From NCBI GenBank assembly GCA_023416175.1, contig JAEZIE010000301.1, forward strand, positions 1 through 9,735: a stretch of 9,735 nucleotides of DNA, written 5' to 3'. Shown here in pieces: positions 1 to 6,969 of this stretch. Every line of letters begins with the position of its first letter. Positions within the stretch are counted from its first letter, which is position 1. Below the pieces are notes generated by a model. The model saw only the letters and a program-made list of their open reading frames with translations, did not search any database and was not told where the DNA came from. Origin of the DNA: Bacillota bacterium (GTDB taxonomy: Bacteria > Bacillota > Clostridia > Christensenellales > CAG-138). The translations under genes were made by a program, and so were the position numbers.

Positions 1-347
1 CCAAATGGTTCATTTCCAGTATTAATTAATTGGTGGGGCAAATACGGAGGGACAACCACTAAATCCATAGGTCCGGCATCAAATATCTGATCGTTTACAA
101 TGACCTTGCCCTTACCTCGAGCAATTACCACCACATGCACATGCTGATGTTTTTCCAATGTGGAAAATCCACCTTGTGCGCATTCAAAGTATCTTAAATG
201 AAAAGCGGTGTTCATGCCATGTTCAACAAGATTCTGCCTGGTTGTTTCCTGAAATGTTACAGGACCGTCATCATCCGTTGGCTTATAATCGATTTTTTTT
301 ATTCCATCCCATTCAAAGTTATTGAATTTATAAAAAACATCTCTCAT
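1..347 (-). CDS. Cupin-domain protein, C-terminus cut by window edge
   Basis: About 115 residues are visible, from an ATG at 347 running off the left edge, so the C-terminus is missing. The reading frame was translated by hand and is open throughout. It shows a cupin beta-barrel pattern. The first motif is GGFSTLEKHQHVHVVVIARG, with clustered histidines of the HxHxH type, and the second is PPYLPHQLINTG with its single histidine. The usual glutamate of motif 1 (HxHxxxxE) appears to be valine here, so metal binding, if any, would rely on histidines only. The start lies 25 bases after the OsmC gene stop on the same strand, so the two are probably one operon. A weak AAAGGG precedes the ATG. Cupins range from sugar isomerases to dioxygenases and regulators, and no specific function can be assigned. 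Confidence 0.8.
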   Translation of the reverse strand, partial: MRDVFYKFNNFEWDGIKKIDYKPTDDDGPVTFQETTRQNLVEHGMNTAFHLRYFECAQGGFSTLEKHQHVHVVVIARGKGKVIVNDQIFDAGPMDLVVVPPYLPHQLINTGNEPF

Positions 348-372
348 TGAGTGCGCCCTTTCAAAACTGAAA

Positions 373-807
373 TTATGCTAAGGTAATTTTGACAGGTGTA
401 GAATTAACAACGTTGTCATCCACAGGGCATCTGCTTTCAACAGTTTTCAGCCATCTTTCCAGCGTTACCGCATCCGCATCCGCATCAGGTTTTATTCTCG
501 CTCGAATTTCCTTGAAACCCGTTCTTTCTGCATCTGATATCCCCATATATTTAGCCGGGTTTAAGTCGCCCTCAAGTTCTATTTCCAAGCCTCTTAATTC
601 AAAAGCCATTTCTTTAGCAACCATATGGCTTACTACATTTAGGCATCCGGACAACGCAGCCAAAAGGTACTCAAGCGGGTTGGCACCATCATTTGTACCA
701 CCCAATGCCTTGGGCTCATCAAGAATCATTGTGAATGCTTTGGTTTGTACAACTGTTTTTGTCTTGTTTTCGCTTTTCGCCGTTACTCTTATTTTCGTAT
801 CTGCCAT
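373..807 (-). CDS. OsmC family protein (peroxiredoxin-like)
   Basis: A 144-residue protein matching the OsmC/Ohr fold family, whose members reduce organic hydroperoxides or similar reactive species in the cytoplasm using two cysteines. The family signature is clear: GGTNDGANPLEYLLAALSGC with the first cysteine at residue 55, and SRCPVDD with the second at residue 127. It looks like the OsmC-like/YhfA-type branch rather than classical Ohr, but the branch is inferred. The frame is open upstream to an ATG at 876, but I chose the ATG at 805-807: GGGAG sits 9 bases ahead of it, family homology begins there, and a good promoter (848-876) lies inside the longer version. It is the first gene of a likely two-gene operon with the cupin gene. 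Base composition is more AT-rich than the genes to the right. Confidence 0.9.
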   Translation of the reverse strand: MADTKIRVTAKSENKTKTVVQTKAFTMILDEPKALGGTNDGANPLEYLLAALSGCLNVVSHMVAKEMAFELRGLEIELEGDLNPAKYMGISDAERTGFKEIRARIKPDADADAVTLERWLKTVESRCPVDDNVVNSTPVKITLA

Positions 808-847
808 CCGCTTAATCTCCCGTTTTGAAAACTCAAATTGTTTGTTT

Positions 848-876
848 ATATTAATATTGCCAAGTAATTTTGTCAA
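848..876 (-). promoter_or_regulatory. Sigma-A type promoter for the OsmC-cupin operon
   Basis: Reading the minus strand, TTGACA (871-876) is followed after exactly 17 bases by TAATAT (848-853). The -35 is perfect and the -10 matches 4 of 6. Transcription would begin near 841, giving a leader of about 34 bases before the ATG at 807. It also argues against a start at 876. Confidence 0.7.
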
Positions 877-929
877 ATTTCCTTGGGCTTAGAAAATCCA
901 TCCGCAATGCCAAATAGGCCTACTTAGTG

Positions 930-1047
930 CAAACAACAAAATTTCTTCGAGAATTGGTGCGGTGGCGGCGGAGAGCCTTGAGGCGCAAGGCTTTCCTTGC
1001 AGGAACGTTGCGCCCGTGCGTAGGCAGAGGTTGTTTCTGTAATCCTC
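930..1047. other. Hairpin-rich intergenic segment, possible structured RNA or dispersed repeat
   Basis: No credible gene lies between 877 and 1236. This part holds several overlapping inverted repeats: TTCT/AGAA around 946-956, AGCCTTG/CAAGGCT (974-980 with 986-992), GCAAGG/CCTTGC (985-990 with 995-1000), GGCGCAA/TTGCGCC (982-988 with 1008-1014), and AAACAAC/GTTGTTT at its two ends. Several of these exclude each other because they share bases. The 8-mer CGTAGGCA occurs at 1019-1026 and its core CGTAGGCA again at 1059-1065 in the adjacent terminator. Short ORFs on both strands have no recognisable domain and look like translations of a structured or repetitive element. It could be a small RNA, a leader or a mobile intergenic repeat. 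Orientation is unknown. Confidence 0.35.
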
Positions 1048-1072
1048 AAAAAAGTGCCGTAGGCACTTTTTT
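1048..1072 (-). terminator. Intrinsic terminator, symmetrical (bidirectional)
   Basis: A perfect inverted repeat: AAAAAAGTGCC, a 3-base loop GTA, then GGCACTTTTTT. The short G/C stem is flanked by an A-tract on one side and a T-tract on the other, so it can stop transcription in both directions. On the minus strand it would end the liv operon before the OsmC promoter. Confidence 0.75.
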
Positions 1073-1081
1073 GACATATAA

Positions 1082-1114
1082 GCAAAGGCCACCCTCAAAG
1101 AGGATGGCCTTTGC
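1082..1114 (-). terminator. Strong stem-loop downstream of the liv/kinase operon
   Basis: GCAAAGGCCA (1082-1091) pairs perfectly with TGGCCTTTGC (1105-1114). After one mismatch a further 4 bp (CCTC/GAGG) close an AAA loop. On the minus strand the stem is followed by only a short T-containing stretch (TTATATG), so it probably acts together with the neighbouring hairpin at 1048-1072 as a tandem terminator or as a 3'-end protecting stem. Confidence 0.6.
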
Positions 1115-1236
1115 AACAGGAGAGACCGGCGCCGGACAATGGCGGAATGCCCGGCGCCCGCGTCAGACGCGCACATATAGCGACCCGCGCCTGGCGCAAC
1201 GGGCCTGCCGGAAAGATCGGCAGCGCCCGCGGGCCG
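1115..1236 (-). other. GC-rich untranslated trailer after the kinase-like gene
   Basis: No gene is seen here. It contains two GC-rich hairpins: GGCGCCGG (1128-1135) with CCGGCGCC (1151-1158), and CTGCCG (1205-1210) with CGGCAG (1218-1223). It lies between the kinase-like stop codon and the tandem terminators, so it is probably the 3' untranslated part of the operon transcript. Confidence 0.4.
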
Positions 1237-1857
1237 TTAACAGAACTTCAGCTTCAGGTATTCCTGAATGAGCGCAATGCACTTATCCCGGCCCAACGTA
1301 TGGCTGTTAAGGCACAGGTCGTAATGGTCCGCGCTGTTCCACTCCTGCCCGGTGAAATGCCGGTAATACGAGGCACGCCGCTTATCGGTCAGTTCCACAA
1401 GCTGGGCCGCCTCTTTTTCTTCCATGTCATTCAATTGCATAATCTGGCGGACGCAGACGTCGTTTGGGGCGTAAATGTACAGCCGCAACACATTGTCAAA
1501 ATCCCGCAGGATATAGTCCGCACAGCGCCCGATGATTACGCAGGACTGTTGCTTTGCAAGCTCCCGGATCACCTTGGCCTGGTAATTGAACAGGTTTTCA
1601 TTGGAGATAAAATCTTCGCTGTCCGGCGGCAATACTTCTCCGATTTCTACGCGCTTGGCAGCGCGGATGAGCATCCCAAGGCTGGGGGTTTCATCTGCCT
1701 GGCCGAAGAATTGCTCATGGATGCCGCTTGCGTCGGAGGCAAGGCGCAAAAGCTTACGGTCAAAGAAATCCACATTCAAAGCCGATGCAAGCTGCTTGCC
1801 AATCGCACGGCCGCCACTTCCATAGCCTCTGGCGATTGTGATGACGAAATGATCCAT
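1237..1857 (-). CDS. Cytidylate kinase-like family protein
   Basis: A 206-residue cytoplasmic protein of the cytidylate kinase-like family (the AAK/Cmk-related 'Cytidylate_kin2' group). The N-terminus TIARGYGSGGRAIGKQLA (residues 7-24) is the family's P-loop variant, G-x-G-S-G-G, not the textbook GxxGxGK[ST]. SCVIIGRCADYIL (105-117) and the lid-like DKRRASYYRHFTGQEW (158-173) with its basic residues are typical, as is the YDLCLNS segment (179-185). Family members are annotated as nucleotide kinases by similarity, and the true substrate is generally unknown. The start is well supported: GGAGGG lies 8 bases before the ATG. It begins 31 bases after livF ends, on the same strand with no terminator seen between, so it is probably the last gene of the liv operon. 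True CMP kinase for pyrimidine metabolism is usually a different, canonical gene. Confidence 0.88.
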   Translation of the reverse strand: MDHFVITIARGYGSGGRAIGKQLASALNVDFFDRKLLRLASDASGIHEQFFGQADETPSLGMLIRAAKRVEIGEVLPPDSEDFISNENLFNYQAKVIRELAKQQSCVIIGRCADYILRDFDNVLRLYIYAPNDVCVRQIMQLNDMEEKEAAQLVELTDKRRASYYRHFTGQEWNSADHYDLCLNSHTLGRDKCIALIQEYLKLKFC

Positions 1858-1888
1858 ACTTACGCCCTCCTTTTCGCGCTATTTTGCG

Positions 1889-2593
1889 TTAAGCGCCAAG
1901 ATATGCCTGACGTACGCGGTCGTCCTTCAACAGTTCGCAGGCGTCGCCTTCCATGGAAATTGCGCCCGTTTCCAGAACATAGGCGCGGTCCGCAATGGAA
2001 AGTGCCATGCGCGCGTTCTGTTCGACAAGGAGTATGGTAATGCCCGCCGCGTGCAGGGTCCCAATGATGGAGAATATCTCCCTGACCAGTATGGGGGAGA
2101 GGCCCATGCTGGGTTCATCCATCAGCAATATCTTCGGGTCGGTCATAAGAGCGCGTCCGGTCGCAAGCATCTGCTGCTCGCCGCCCGAAAGGGTCCCCGC
2201 AATTTGTTTATACCGCTCTTTCAGGCGGGGGAAACGGGCATACACCTTTTCGCGGTTTGCTTCCACACGCGCCTTGTCCTTCAACGTGATTGCGCCCATA
2301 TCCAGGTTCTCCGCCACCGTCATACGTTGGAACACATGGCGGCCTTCCGGTACGTGTGCCATACCCAGCGTAATGATCTTGGAAGGCTCCACGGTCCTCA
2401 GGTTATGCTCGTTGTACTGGATCTCACCTGAGGTAGCGGTTTTTAAGCCCGTAATGGTATGCAATATGGTAGTTTTGCCTGCGCCGTTTGCGCCGATCAG
2501 GGAGACGACTTCGCCGTCGTTGACGGTGATGTTGATGCCCTTTATGGCGTGTATGGCGCCGTAATGCACATGAAGATCTTTCACACTCAGCAT
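1889..2593 (-). CDS. livF: Branched-chain amino acid ABC transporter ATPase LivF
   Basis: A 234-residue ATP-binding subunit on the cytoplasmic face of the Liv/HAAT importer. Walker A GANGAGKT is at residues 34-41, the family signature LSGGEQQ at 135-141, and Walker B ILLMDEPS at 155-162. The switch region reads LLVEQN, with Q/N in place of the usual histidine, which is normal for LivF and distinguishes it from LivG. PEGRHVFQRMTVAENL is another LivF hallmark. The ATG overlaps the livG stop by 7 bases (2587-2593), and GGAGG for livF lies inside the end of livG, so the two are translationally coupled. It pairs with LivG as the ATPase heterodimer. Confidence 0.96.
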   Translation of the reverse strand: MLSVKDLHVHYGAIHAIKGINITVNDGEVVSLIGANGAGKTTILHTITGLKTATSGEIQYNEHNLRTVEPSKIITLGMAHVPEGRHVFQRMTVAENLDMGAITLKDKARVEANREKVYARFPRLKERYKQIAGTLSGGEQQMLATGRALMTDPKILLMDEPSMGLSPILVREIFSIIGTLHAAGITILLVEQNARMALSIADRAYVLETGAISMEGDACELLKDDRVRQAYLGA

Positions 2594-3369
2594 ACGACAT
2601 CCTCCTGCTCGCCAAGATAGGCCGCAATGACGCGCTCGTTTTTGGAAATCTCTGCAGGCAGGCCCTGCGCGATGGTTTCACCGTAATCGATGACGATGAT
2701 GCGCTCGCAGACCTTCATCACCAGGCTCATATCGTGTTCGATAAGCAGTATCGCGATGTGGAATTTTTCGCGCACGATCTTGATGCAGTCCAAGAGTTCT
2801 GCCGTTTCGGTGGGGTTCATGCCGGCTGCGGGTTCGTCAAGCAGGAGCACCTTCATATCCGTAGCCAGTGCGCGGGCGATCTCAAGCTTCCGCTGCTGGC
2901 CATAGGGAAGGTTTGCGGCGATATAGTGCGCCTTGTCCTCCATGTGGAACACCCTTAAGAGATCCATCGCTTTTTCTTCAATGGACTTTTCTTCATCCCA
3001 GAAGCCCTTCGTGCGGAAGATGCTATGGAAGATGCCGTACTTTAAGTCCTTGGTGAACGCCGTCAATACGTTTTCCAGCACCGTCATCTGCTTGAACAGG
3101 CGGATGTTCTGGAACGTACGCGCAACGCCCGCCGCTACGATCTGGTGGGTCAGCTTGCCGTTCATTTTTACGCCATCCAGACGGAATGAGCCCTCGGTGG
3201 GCTGATAAACGCCGGTTAAGAGGTTAAACACGGTGGTCTTGCCCGCGCCGTTGGGGCCGATGAGTCCAACGAGCTCTCCCTTATTCAGCTCTAAATTGAA
3301 TTCGCTTACAGCCTTTAATCCGCCGAAGCTGATGCCAAGATTTTTTACTTCCAATACCGCCTGGCTCAT
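2587..3369 (-). CDS. livG: Branched-chain amino acid ABC transporter ATPase LivG
   Basis: A 260-residue ATP-binding subunit. Walker A GPNGAGKT is at residues 38-45, the LivG-type signature LPYGQQRKLE at 154-163, Walker B VLLLDEPAAG at 174-183, and the H-loop IEHDMSLVM with His212. GVARTFQNIRLF around the Q-loop and the long insertion before the signature (about 105-145) are typical of LivG. It starts with an ATG that overlaps the livM stop by 4 bases (ATGA, 3366-3369), with AAGGAGG ahead of it. It works with LivF to power the LivH/LivM channel. Confidence 0.96.
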   Translation of the reverse strand: MSQAVLEVKNLGISFGGLKAVSEFNLELNKGELVGLIGPNGAGKTTVFNLLTGVYQPTEGSFRLDGVKMNGKLTHQIVAAGVARTFQNIRLFKQMTVLENVLTAFTKDLKYGIFHSIFRTKGFWDEEKSIEEKAMDLLRVFHMEDKAHYIAANLPYGQQRKLEIARALATDMKVLLLDEPAAGMNPTETAELLDCIKIVREKFHIAILLIEHDMSLVMKVCERIIVIDYGETIAQGLPAEISKNERVIAAYLGEQEDVVC

Positions 3370-4427
3370 AAGTTCTGTACCTCCTTTTTACTCCCCCCAA
3401 AGAGCTTTTTGAAGAAGGCAGGGGCCTTTTCGAGCGCGCGCGTCAGCGAAAACTCATGTCCGCCCAGCAATCCGATGGGGCGGAATATCATGACGAGCAC
3501 CAGCACGACCGAATACAGCAGCATGCGATATTCGGCAAACGCGCGCAGCACCTCAGGCAGTATGGATAGCACGATAGCAGCAATAATTGAACCCGTCAGC
3601 GAACCCATACCGCCAAGCACCACCATGATGACATAGTCGGTGGACTTGAGAAAGGAAAAGTCGGTCGGCGAGATCGTGCCTAAGCCCCGGAACGCAAACA
3701 TCGCGCCCGCGATGCCGGCGAACATTGCGGATATCGTAAACGTGAACACCTTGTAGTAGGTCGTGTTGAGGCCTACGCAGCTTGCGGCGATATCGTCCTC
3801 ACGAATGGCCGTGATGGCGCGGCCGTACTTGGAACGAACGAATGCGAACATCACCGCCACACACAGCGCGACGATCCAATAGAGCACGTAGATGTTGTTC
3901 ATGATCGGTATGCCGATGAGCGGCTGGCCCGCCTGGCCCTCTGCAAGGCCCTGGCTCCCCGCGATTTTCAGGTTCTGAATCACGACGCGTATGATTTCGC
4001 CAAAGCCCAGCGTAATGATGGCGAGGTAATCGCCCCTTAGACGCAGCGCCGGTATACCCACGAGCACCCCGAATAGTGCCGCTACTAGCCCGCCCCCTAC
4101 CATACAGATAAAGAACAGCAGGATGTCCGCCCCTGGCCCCGCGGAAAGTATGTTGTTGTTGAGCAGCGCCTTGGCGAGCAATGCGCTGGTGTACGCACCC
4201 ACTGCCATAAAGCCCGCATGGCCCAGCGCCAGCTGGCCGAGGAAACCCATCGCGAGGTTCAGGCTGGTTACCATAACGATGACAAAGCAGCACTGCACAG
4301 CGATGCCGCGAACGTACCCGGATACCATGCCGCTTTCCATAATGGCAAAGAGCAGTACAAAAAGCACAACAAGGCCGGCAAGGTTGATGAGGGACCCTCT
4401 GAATTTTTCTTTTCGGTTTGACATCAT
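3366..4427 (-). CDS. livM: Branched-chain amino acid ABC transporter permease LivM
   Basis: A 353-residue polytopic inner-membrane permease with about eight to ten hydrophobic segments. Family landmarks are NLAMGFLGQLALGHAGFMAVGA (57-78 region), RGDYLAIITLGFGEIIRVV (131-149), the cytoplasmic coupling helix AITAIREDDIAASCVGLN (about 204-221) that docks on the ATPases, and VVLGGMGSLTGSIIAA (269-284). The C-terminal tail is charged and lysine-rich. It starts 6 bases after the livH stop with two adjacent ATGs and only a weak AGG ahead, so initiation probably depends on translational coupling to livH. It forms the membrane channel with LivH. Confidence 0.95.
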   Translation of the reverse strand: MMSNRKEKFRGSLINLAGLVVLFVLLFAIMESGMVSGYVRGIAVQCCFVIVMVTSLNLAMGFLGQLALGHAGFMAVGAYTSALLAKALLNNNILSAGPGADILLFFICMVGGGLVAALFGVLVGIPALRLRGDYLAIITLGFGEIIRVVIQNLKIAGSQGLAEGQAGQPLIGIPIMNNIYVLYWIVALCVAVMFAFVRSKYGRAITAIREDDIAASCVGLNTTYYKVFTFTISAMFAGIAGAMFAFRGLGTISPTDFSFLKSTDYVIMVVLGGMGSLTGSIIAAIVLSILPEVLRAFAEYRMLLYSVVLVLVMIFRPIGLLGGHEFSLTRALEKAPAFFKKLFGGSKKEVQNL

Positions 4428-4433
4428 GGCTGC

Positions 4434-5336
4434 CTACACTTTCTCGCCGACGTTTTTACCCAATATGCCGGCGGGCTTTACGAGCAGCACAATGATGAGA
4501 ATCAGGAACACGATAGCGTCTGAGAACGCGGAGGTGATCAAGCCTCCGGTCAGCGGCCCCATGTATGCCTTACTCAGGCTTTCCGCCAGGCCGATGACAA
4601 TGCCGCCCAGCATTGCGCCCGGTATACTGCCGATGCCGCCTAGCACCGCAGCAATGAAGGCCTTGAGGCCCAGCATGGAGCCCATTGTAATATTGACCTG
4701 GTTATATTGCACCACAAACATCAGCGCCGCCACCGCCGCCAGGCCCGAACCGATGGCGAAGGTGATGGAGATTGTACGGTTGACGTTGACGCCCATCAGT
4801 ATGGCCGCTTGCCTATCCTCCGAAACGGCGCGCATGGACTTACCCATCTTGGTACCCTTGACGAACAGCTGAAGCGCAAGCATGACGGCAAGTCCCAAAG
4901 CTATTGTCAGCAGCGTATTGCCGCTGATTTTTCCGATATTAGGCAGATCGAGTATTGTTTTGACCTGCTTGGGGTTGGCGCCGAACAGCACCTGCGCCAG
5001 GTTTTCCAGGAGCAGGCTCATGGCGATGGCCGTAATGAGCGTGCTCATTTTGGTGCCCCGTTTACGCACGGGGCTGTACGCCAGTTTTTCCACCGATACG
5101 CCCACCACGGCGCAGACTACGACGGCAAACAGCAACGCCAAATAGGGCGGCATGCCCGCCGCGATCATCAGCGGAACCGTGAAAAAGAGCGTATATCCGC
5201 CCACCATAATAAAGTCGCCGTGCGCAAAATTGATAAGGCGGATGATACCATATACCATGGTATATCCGAGTGCTATGAGCGAATACACGCTGCCCACACG
5301 TAGTCCGTTTATCAACTGCAAGAAGAAAACTTCCAT
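4434..5336 (-). CDS. livH: Branched-chain amino acid ABC transporter permease LivH
   Basis: A 300-residue polytopic permease. Family landmarks are NGLRVGSVYSLIALGYTMVYG (10-30 region), INFAHGDFIMVGGY (35-48), the coupling helix MRAVSEDRQAAILMGVNVN (168-186), and LKAFIAAVLGGIGSIPGAMLGG (224-245). The frame is open to an ATG at 5381, but the ATG at 5334-5336 is preferred: GGGAGG sits about 9 bases ahead and the protein then begins exactly where the family does. It is separated from livK by a 346-base gap containing hairpins and followed by livM after 6 bases. It forms the channel together with LivM. Confidence 0.95.
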   Translation of the reverse strand: MEVFFLQLINGLRVGSVYSLIALGYTMVYGIIRLINFAHGDFIMVGGYTLFFTVPLMIAAGMPPYLALLFAVVVCAVVGVSVEKLAYSPVRKRGTKMSTLITAIAMSLLLENLAQVLFGANPKQVKTILDLPNIGKISGNTLLTIALGLAVMLALQLFVKGTKMGKSMRAVSEDRQAAILMGVNVNRTISITFAIGSGLAAVAALMFVVQYNQVNITMGSMLGLKAFIAAVLGGIGSIPGAMLGGIVIGLAESLSKAYMGPLTGGLITSAFSDAIVFLILIIVLLVKPAGILGKNVGEKV

Positions 5337-5682
5337 GCACACTTTCCTCCCTTTTCCAATCTCTCCTGCTTGCTTTTTCAAACACTACGGCACAGAAGCC
5401 CTGCTGCTCCTGTGCCGCAGCCCCGTTCCAGAGCAAACTATCTTAAATCCAGCTGGTATCTATACAAAATCTTTTTCCGTCGCGTGTTGCCTCATCCGCT
5501 GGAGAGAAGCGCTGCTACGCGGCGCTTCTTCGGCTTAGCGGGACGACAAAAGCCCATGCATCCACCAGTTATCTTTTCGCCAGTTGCTCAATGGCCGCCA
5601 GCCCGAACGGTTGATTGCCTTCATTTTACGTCCGGCCGGCGCATTGCGCCGGCCGGACGCGAGCCGTGTGTCGAATTGGGAA
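5337..5682 (-). other. livK-livH spacer with three inverted repeats, no gene
   Basis: No credible gene is seen in these 346 bases. Besides the large hairpin at 5629-5659, it contains AGAAGCGC (5505-5512) pairing with GCGCTTCT (5522-5529), extendable with a G-U pair and two more G-C pairs to a TAC loop, and CGGCACAG (5388-5395) pairing with CTGTGCCG (5410-5417), located about 50 bases before the livH start. None has a convincing T-tract on the minus strand. I saw no clear -35/-10 pair for a separate livH promoter. The livH ribosome site (GGGAGG) ends about 10 bases before the start codon. Confidence 0.55.
5629..5659 (-). terminator. Perfect 14-bp GC hairpin after livK (leaky terminator or mRNA stabiliser)
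   Basis: CGTCCGGCCGGCGC (5629-5642), a 3-base loop, then its exact complement (5646-5659). It begins 23 bases past the livK stop on the minus strand. The sequence after it is TAAAATGAAGG, with no T-tract, so it is not a full intrinsic terminator. In this position such stems usually protect the upstream mRNA from exonucleases or reduce read-through, giving more binding protein than permease. That role is inferred. Confidence 0.6.
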
Positions 5683-6828
5683 TTAGCCGATTTCCTTGTA
5701 GAAGACAGCCGCGCCGTCCTTGAATTCGATGATGGAGCACGCCTTGGCCGGATTGTTGCCGGAGTCGAGCGAGAAGGAGCCGGTCACGCCGTCAAAGCTC
5801 ATGCCGGTCATGGCCTTCACGATATCAGCGGTCTTGTCGGAACCCGCCTTGTCGATGGAGGCGGCGAGCATGTAGGTCGCGTCATACGCGAGGGCCGCGA
5901 GAGCGTTCAGGGTCGCGGGATCAAACTTCGCGGAGTAGGCCTTCACGAAATTCTGCACCTTCTCACTCGGGTTATCCTGCGCATAGTGGTTGGTAAAGTA
6001 GCAGTTGTTGTAGAGGGATTTGTCGTCCTGCATGGTGCCGATGGTGCCGTCAAAGCCGTCAGCGCCGGAGAAAGCGCCCGTGTAGCCCAGCTGGCGGGCT
6101 TGCGGTACGATGTAGGGGCCGATGGTGTCATAGTAGTAGGGGGCAAATATCATCTCGGCGCCAGCCGCGATGATGTTGGTCAGCTGTGAGGTGTAGTCGG
6201 TGTCGTGCACGCCGGAGGAACTTTCAGTGGCAACGACTGTCAGGCCGTTCTCTTCAACCGCGCTCATGAAGGCGTCCTTCAGGCCGGAGGAGTACGGGTC
6301 GCCGGAGGCGTAGAGTACCGCAACCTTGGTCAGGCCCAGATCCTTCGCGACCTTGGCGCAGACTTCTCCCTGATAGGAGTCCTTGTAGCAGGCGCGGAAT
6401 ACAGAGGGTTTATCTACAGTGATGGAGTCGTTGGTGGCAGTCGGCGTTATGAGGAGCATCTTGTCTTTATCGGCCAGCGTGGCGAGGCCTGCAGTGACGC
6501 CCGAGGTGACGGAGCCAATAATGGCGGATACGCCGTCGGATACCAGCTTGGCGTAGGCGTTGGCGCCTTCGGTGGAGTCGCCCTTGTCGTCCATGTAAGA
6601 TACGACTTCAAGCTGGCGGCCGCCCAACACGCCGCCCTTCGAGTTGATCTCCTCAACGGCCAGTTTGATGCCGTTGCTGACGGCTTCGCCGTAAGCGGCA
6701 AGGTCGCCGGTGTTGGGAGAAATCGCGCCGATCTTTACGGAGGAGTTGGGCGCTCCCGCAGGGGCCGCGCAAGCAAACGCGGACACCGCCATCAGCGCCA
6801 CGAGCACGATTGCAAGCAATTTCTTCAT
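5683..6828 (-). CDS. livK: Branched-chain amino acid ABC transporter substrate-binding protein LivK-like
   Basis: A 381-residue extracytoplasmic binding protein of the Peripla_BP_6/Leu-Ile-Val-binding family. It begins with a signal peptide: KK, a hydrophobic run (4-19), then SAFAC with Cys20, probably the lipid-anchored cysteine, although AFA could also be a signal peptidase I site. Landmarks are KIGAISPNTGDLAAYGEAV (32-50), LAVEEINSKGGVLGGRQLE (56-74), IIGSVTSGVTAG (103-114) and LITPTATND (126-134), which line the ligand cleft in this family. The frame is open to 6930, but the ATG at 6826-6828 has AGGAGGG 8 bases ahead and gives a proper signal peptide. It is the first gene of the liv operon, downstream of a strong promoter. 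The exact ligand (Leu/Ile/Val, other amino acids or amides such as urea) cannot be told from sequence. Confidence 0.93.
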   Translation of the reverse strand: MKKLLAIVLVALMAVSAFACAAPAGAPNSSVKIGAISPNTGDLAAYGEAVSNGIKLAVEEINSKGGVLGGRQLEVVSYMDDKGDSTEGANAYAKLVSDGVSAIIGSVTSGVTAGLATLADKDKMLLITPTATNDSITVDKPSVFRACYKDSYQGEVCAKVAKDLGLTKVAVLYASGDPYSSGLKDAFMSAVEENGLTVVATESSSGVHDTDYTSQLTNIIAAGAEMIFAPYYYDTIGPYIVPQARQLGYTGAFSGADGFDGTIGTMQDDKSLYNNCYFTNHYAQDNPSEKVQNFVKAYSAKFDPATLNALAALAYDATYMLAASIDKAGSDKTADIVKAMTGMSFDGVTGSFSLDSGNNPAKACSIIEFKDGAAVFYKEIG

Positions 6829-6963
6829 GTGATTGACCCTCCTAATAAATTGTATATCTTCAAAGAGTACGGGGAGCCCCGCAGCCCGTTTGAATTCCCA
6901 ATTACGGCGAAAGGCGGCTAAAACAGGCAATTTGGTTCACAATTTGTTCAAATTCAAAATATT
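6829..6963 (-). other. Long untranslated leader of livK
   Basis: If transcription starts about 7 bases after the -10, the leader is about 135 bases. It contains an 8-base complementary pair, AATTCAAA (6951-6958) with TTTGAATT (6889-6896), which could close a large loop, and a small CGGG/CCCG hairpin near 6869-6880. No known riboswitch or T-box motif was recognised. The ribosome site AGGAGGG lies near its 3' end. Confidence 0.4.
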
Positions 6964-6969
6964 ATTGGA

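Noticed and set aside
1071..1080. TTGACATATA on the plus strand resembling promoter boxes
   Set aside because: The TATA-like bases follow directly with no 16-18 base spacer, and no gene lies in that direction. The TTs belong to the terminator tract.
1111..2040. Long plus-strand ORF (309 residues) opposite the kinase-like gene and the end of livF
   Set aside because: It is antisense to two well-supported genes with clear motifs and ribosome sites and has no domain of its own. High-GC coding sequence often leaves such shadows.
5674..6903. The 11-mer AATTGGGAATT at 5674-5684 and its inverted copy at 6893-6903, flanking livK
   Set aside because: It is short, low in complexity, and one copy overlaps the livK stop codon. 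There are no transposase or target-site duplications, so it is most likely coincidence.
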